Part shown: positions 63,782 through 64,000 of the stretch, in pieces | Layout: each line of letters begins with the position of its first letter | Numbering within the stretch: the stretch's first letter is position 1 | Assembly (NCBI GenBank): GCA_964581515.1 | Contig: CAZOOV010000002.1 | Span: 1-64,000, forward strand | Length of the DNA stretch: 64,000 bases | Source of the DNA: JACJVV01 sp964581515 | Lineage (GTDB): Archaea; Nanobdellota; Nanobdellia; Woesearchaeales; JACJVV01 | Direction: 5' to 3' | The notes under the pieces: model-generated | What the model was told of the DNA's origin: nothing | Seen by the model: the letters and a program-made list of their open reading frames with translations, nothing else | Databases searched by the model: none | Program-made: the position numbers and the translations under genes

Positions 63782-64000
63782 TCATCCGCATCCAGGCATT
63801 ATATCGCCATGGATGTCTCTTTTCTTGCATTCTTCACGAGAAAAACTAAGATTATCATATCTTGTGATGCGAGCATGCAATAGAGTATTATCTCCTTCAA
63901 TGATAGTTCCATTCTTTGCATCAAGACCATTACCTTGATGAATTGCATACTGCATTGCATTTCCTGAGATATGCGCACCCATCAATACTTCTCTCCAACT
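63782..64000 (-). CDS. C-terminal end of an unknown protein (runs off the window)
   Basis: The frame is open to base 64000, so the start lies beyond the window; 72 residues are visible. Sequence such as GAHISGNAMQYAIHQGNGLD and TIIEGDNTLLHARI suggests a beta-rich domain, but no family is recognised. Confidence 0.5.
   Translation of the reverse strand, partial: SWREVLMGAHISGNAMQYAIHQGNGLDAKNGTIIEGDNTLLHARITRYDNLSFSREECKKRDIHGDIMPGCG

Overview
The window looks like the chromosome of an AT-rich DPANN-type archaeon, most likely close to Woesearchaeota/Pacearchaeota; the rank is inferred, not proven. Evidence seen directly: about 28 genes have a TATA box of the TTTATAAAT type about 26 nt before the start codon, so most messages are probably leaderless. 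One tRNA carries a short intron with a bulge-helix-bulge shape and no encoded CCA. There is a Rad50 with a zinc hook, an archaeal-type MiaB/CDKAL1-like methylthiotransferase, a geranylgeranyl reductase, HEPN/nucleotidyltransferase pairs, and many secreted proteins with Cys-rich repeats common in these archaea. No rRNA, CRISPR array, transposase or integrase was found. No stretch over 300 bases lacks a gene.

Layout. 1-9.2 kb: end of a tandem-repeat surface protein, an orphan B12-type radical SAM enzyme, a membrane coiled-coil protein, a divergent response-regulator receiver, a Cys-rich secreted protein and several unknown soluble proteins. 9.3-13.1 kb: four-gene operon of an AAA-type ATPase, two paralogous P-loop proteins and a small helical protein. 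13.2-16.1 kb: MscS channel, cardiolipin synthase, Nudix hydrolase. 16.2-26 kb: Rad50, a PilM-like protein next to a membrane pseudokinase, a TIM-barrel protein with a ribbon-helix-helix regulator, glutaredoxin, ROK sugar kinase and an ABC transporter. 26-33.2 kb: surface-protein operon plus an Lgt-like lipoprotein diacylglyceryl transferase. 33.3-42 kb: seven tightly coupled genes (three B12-binding radical SAM enzymes, one radical SAM/SPASM enzyme, an NAD(P) reductase, a glycosyltransferase, a carbamoyltransferase) converging on a squalene/phytoene-synthase-like gene. 42.8-49.3 kb: two HEPN-nucleotidyltransferase modules, each joined by overlapping codons to an isoprenoid-lipid gene, around a pair of surface-protein genes. 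49.3-57.3 kb: a 1359-residue secreted protein with a pilin-like partner, a tRNA methylthiotransferase and another pilin-like protein. 57.3-60.1 kb: a tRNA whose 3' end is repeated 795 bp away, bracketing a lipoprotein gene, then a bacterial-looking GH17 beta-glucanase and a membrane-anchored cyclophilin. 60.1-64 kb: small unknown genes and a GNAT-radical SAM fusion.

How it fits together. Most of the window concerns the cell envelope: secreted and pilin-like proteins, lipoprotein modification, cardiolipin, an isoprenoid or glycolipid-like biosynthetic cluster, channels and transporters. The strongest candidates for an undescribed system are the radical-SAM/carbamoyltransferase cluster with its terpene synthase and the two HEPN-MNT modules wired into isoprenoid genes (one sitting between a whole synthase gene and a duplicated 108-bp piece of it). 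Next come the PilM-like protein with its pseudokinase neighbour and the four-gene P-loop operon. Functions are read from motifs by eye; no database search was run.
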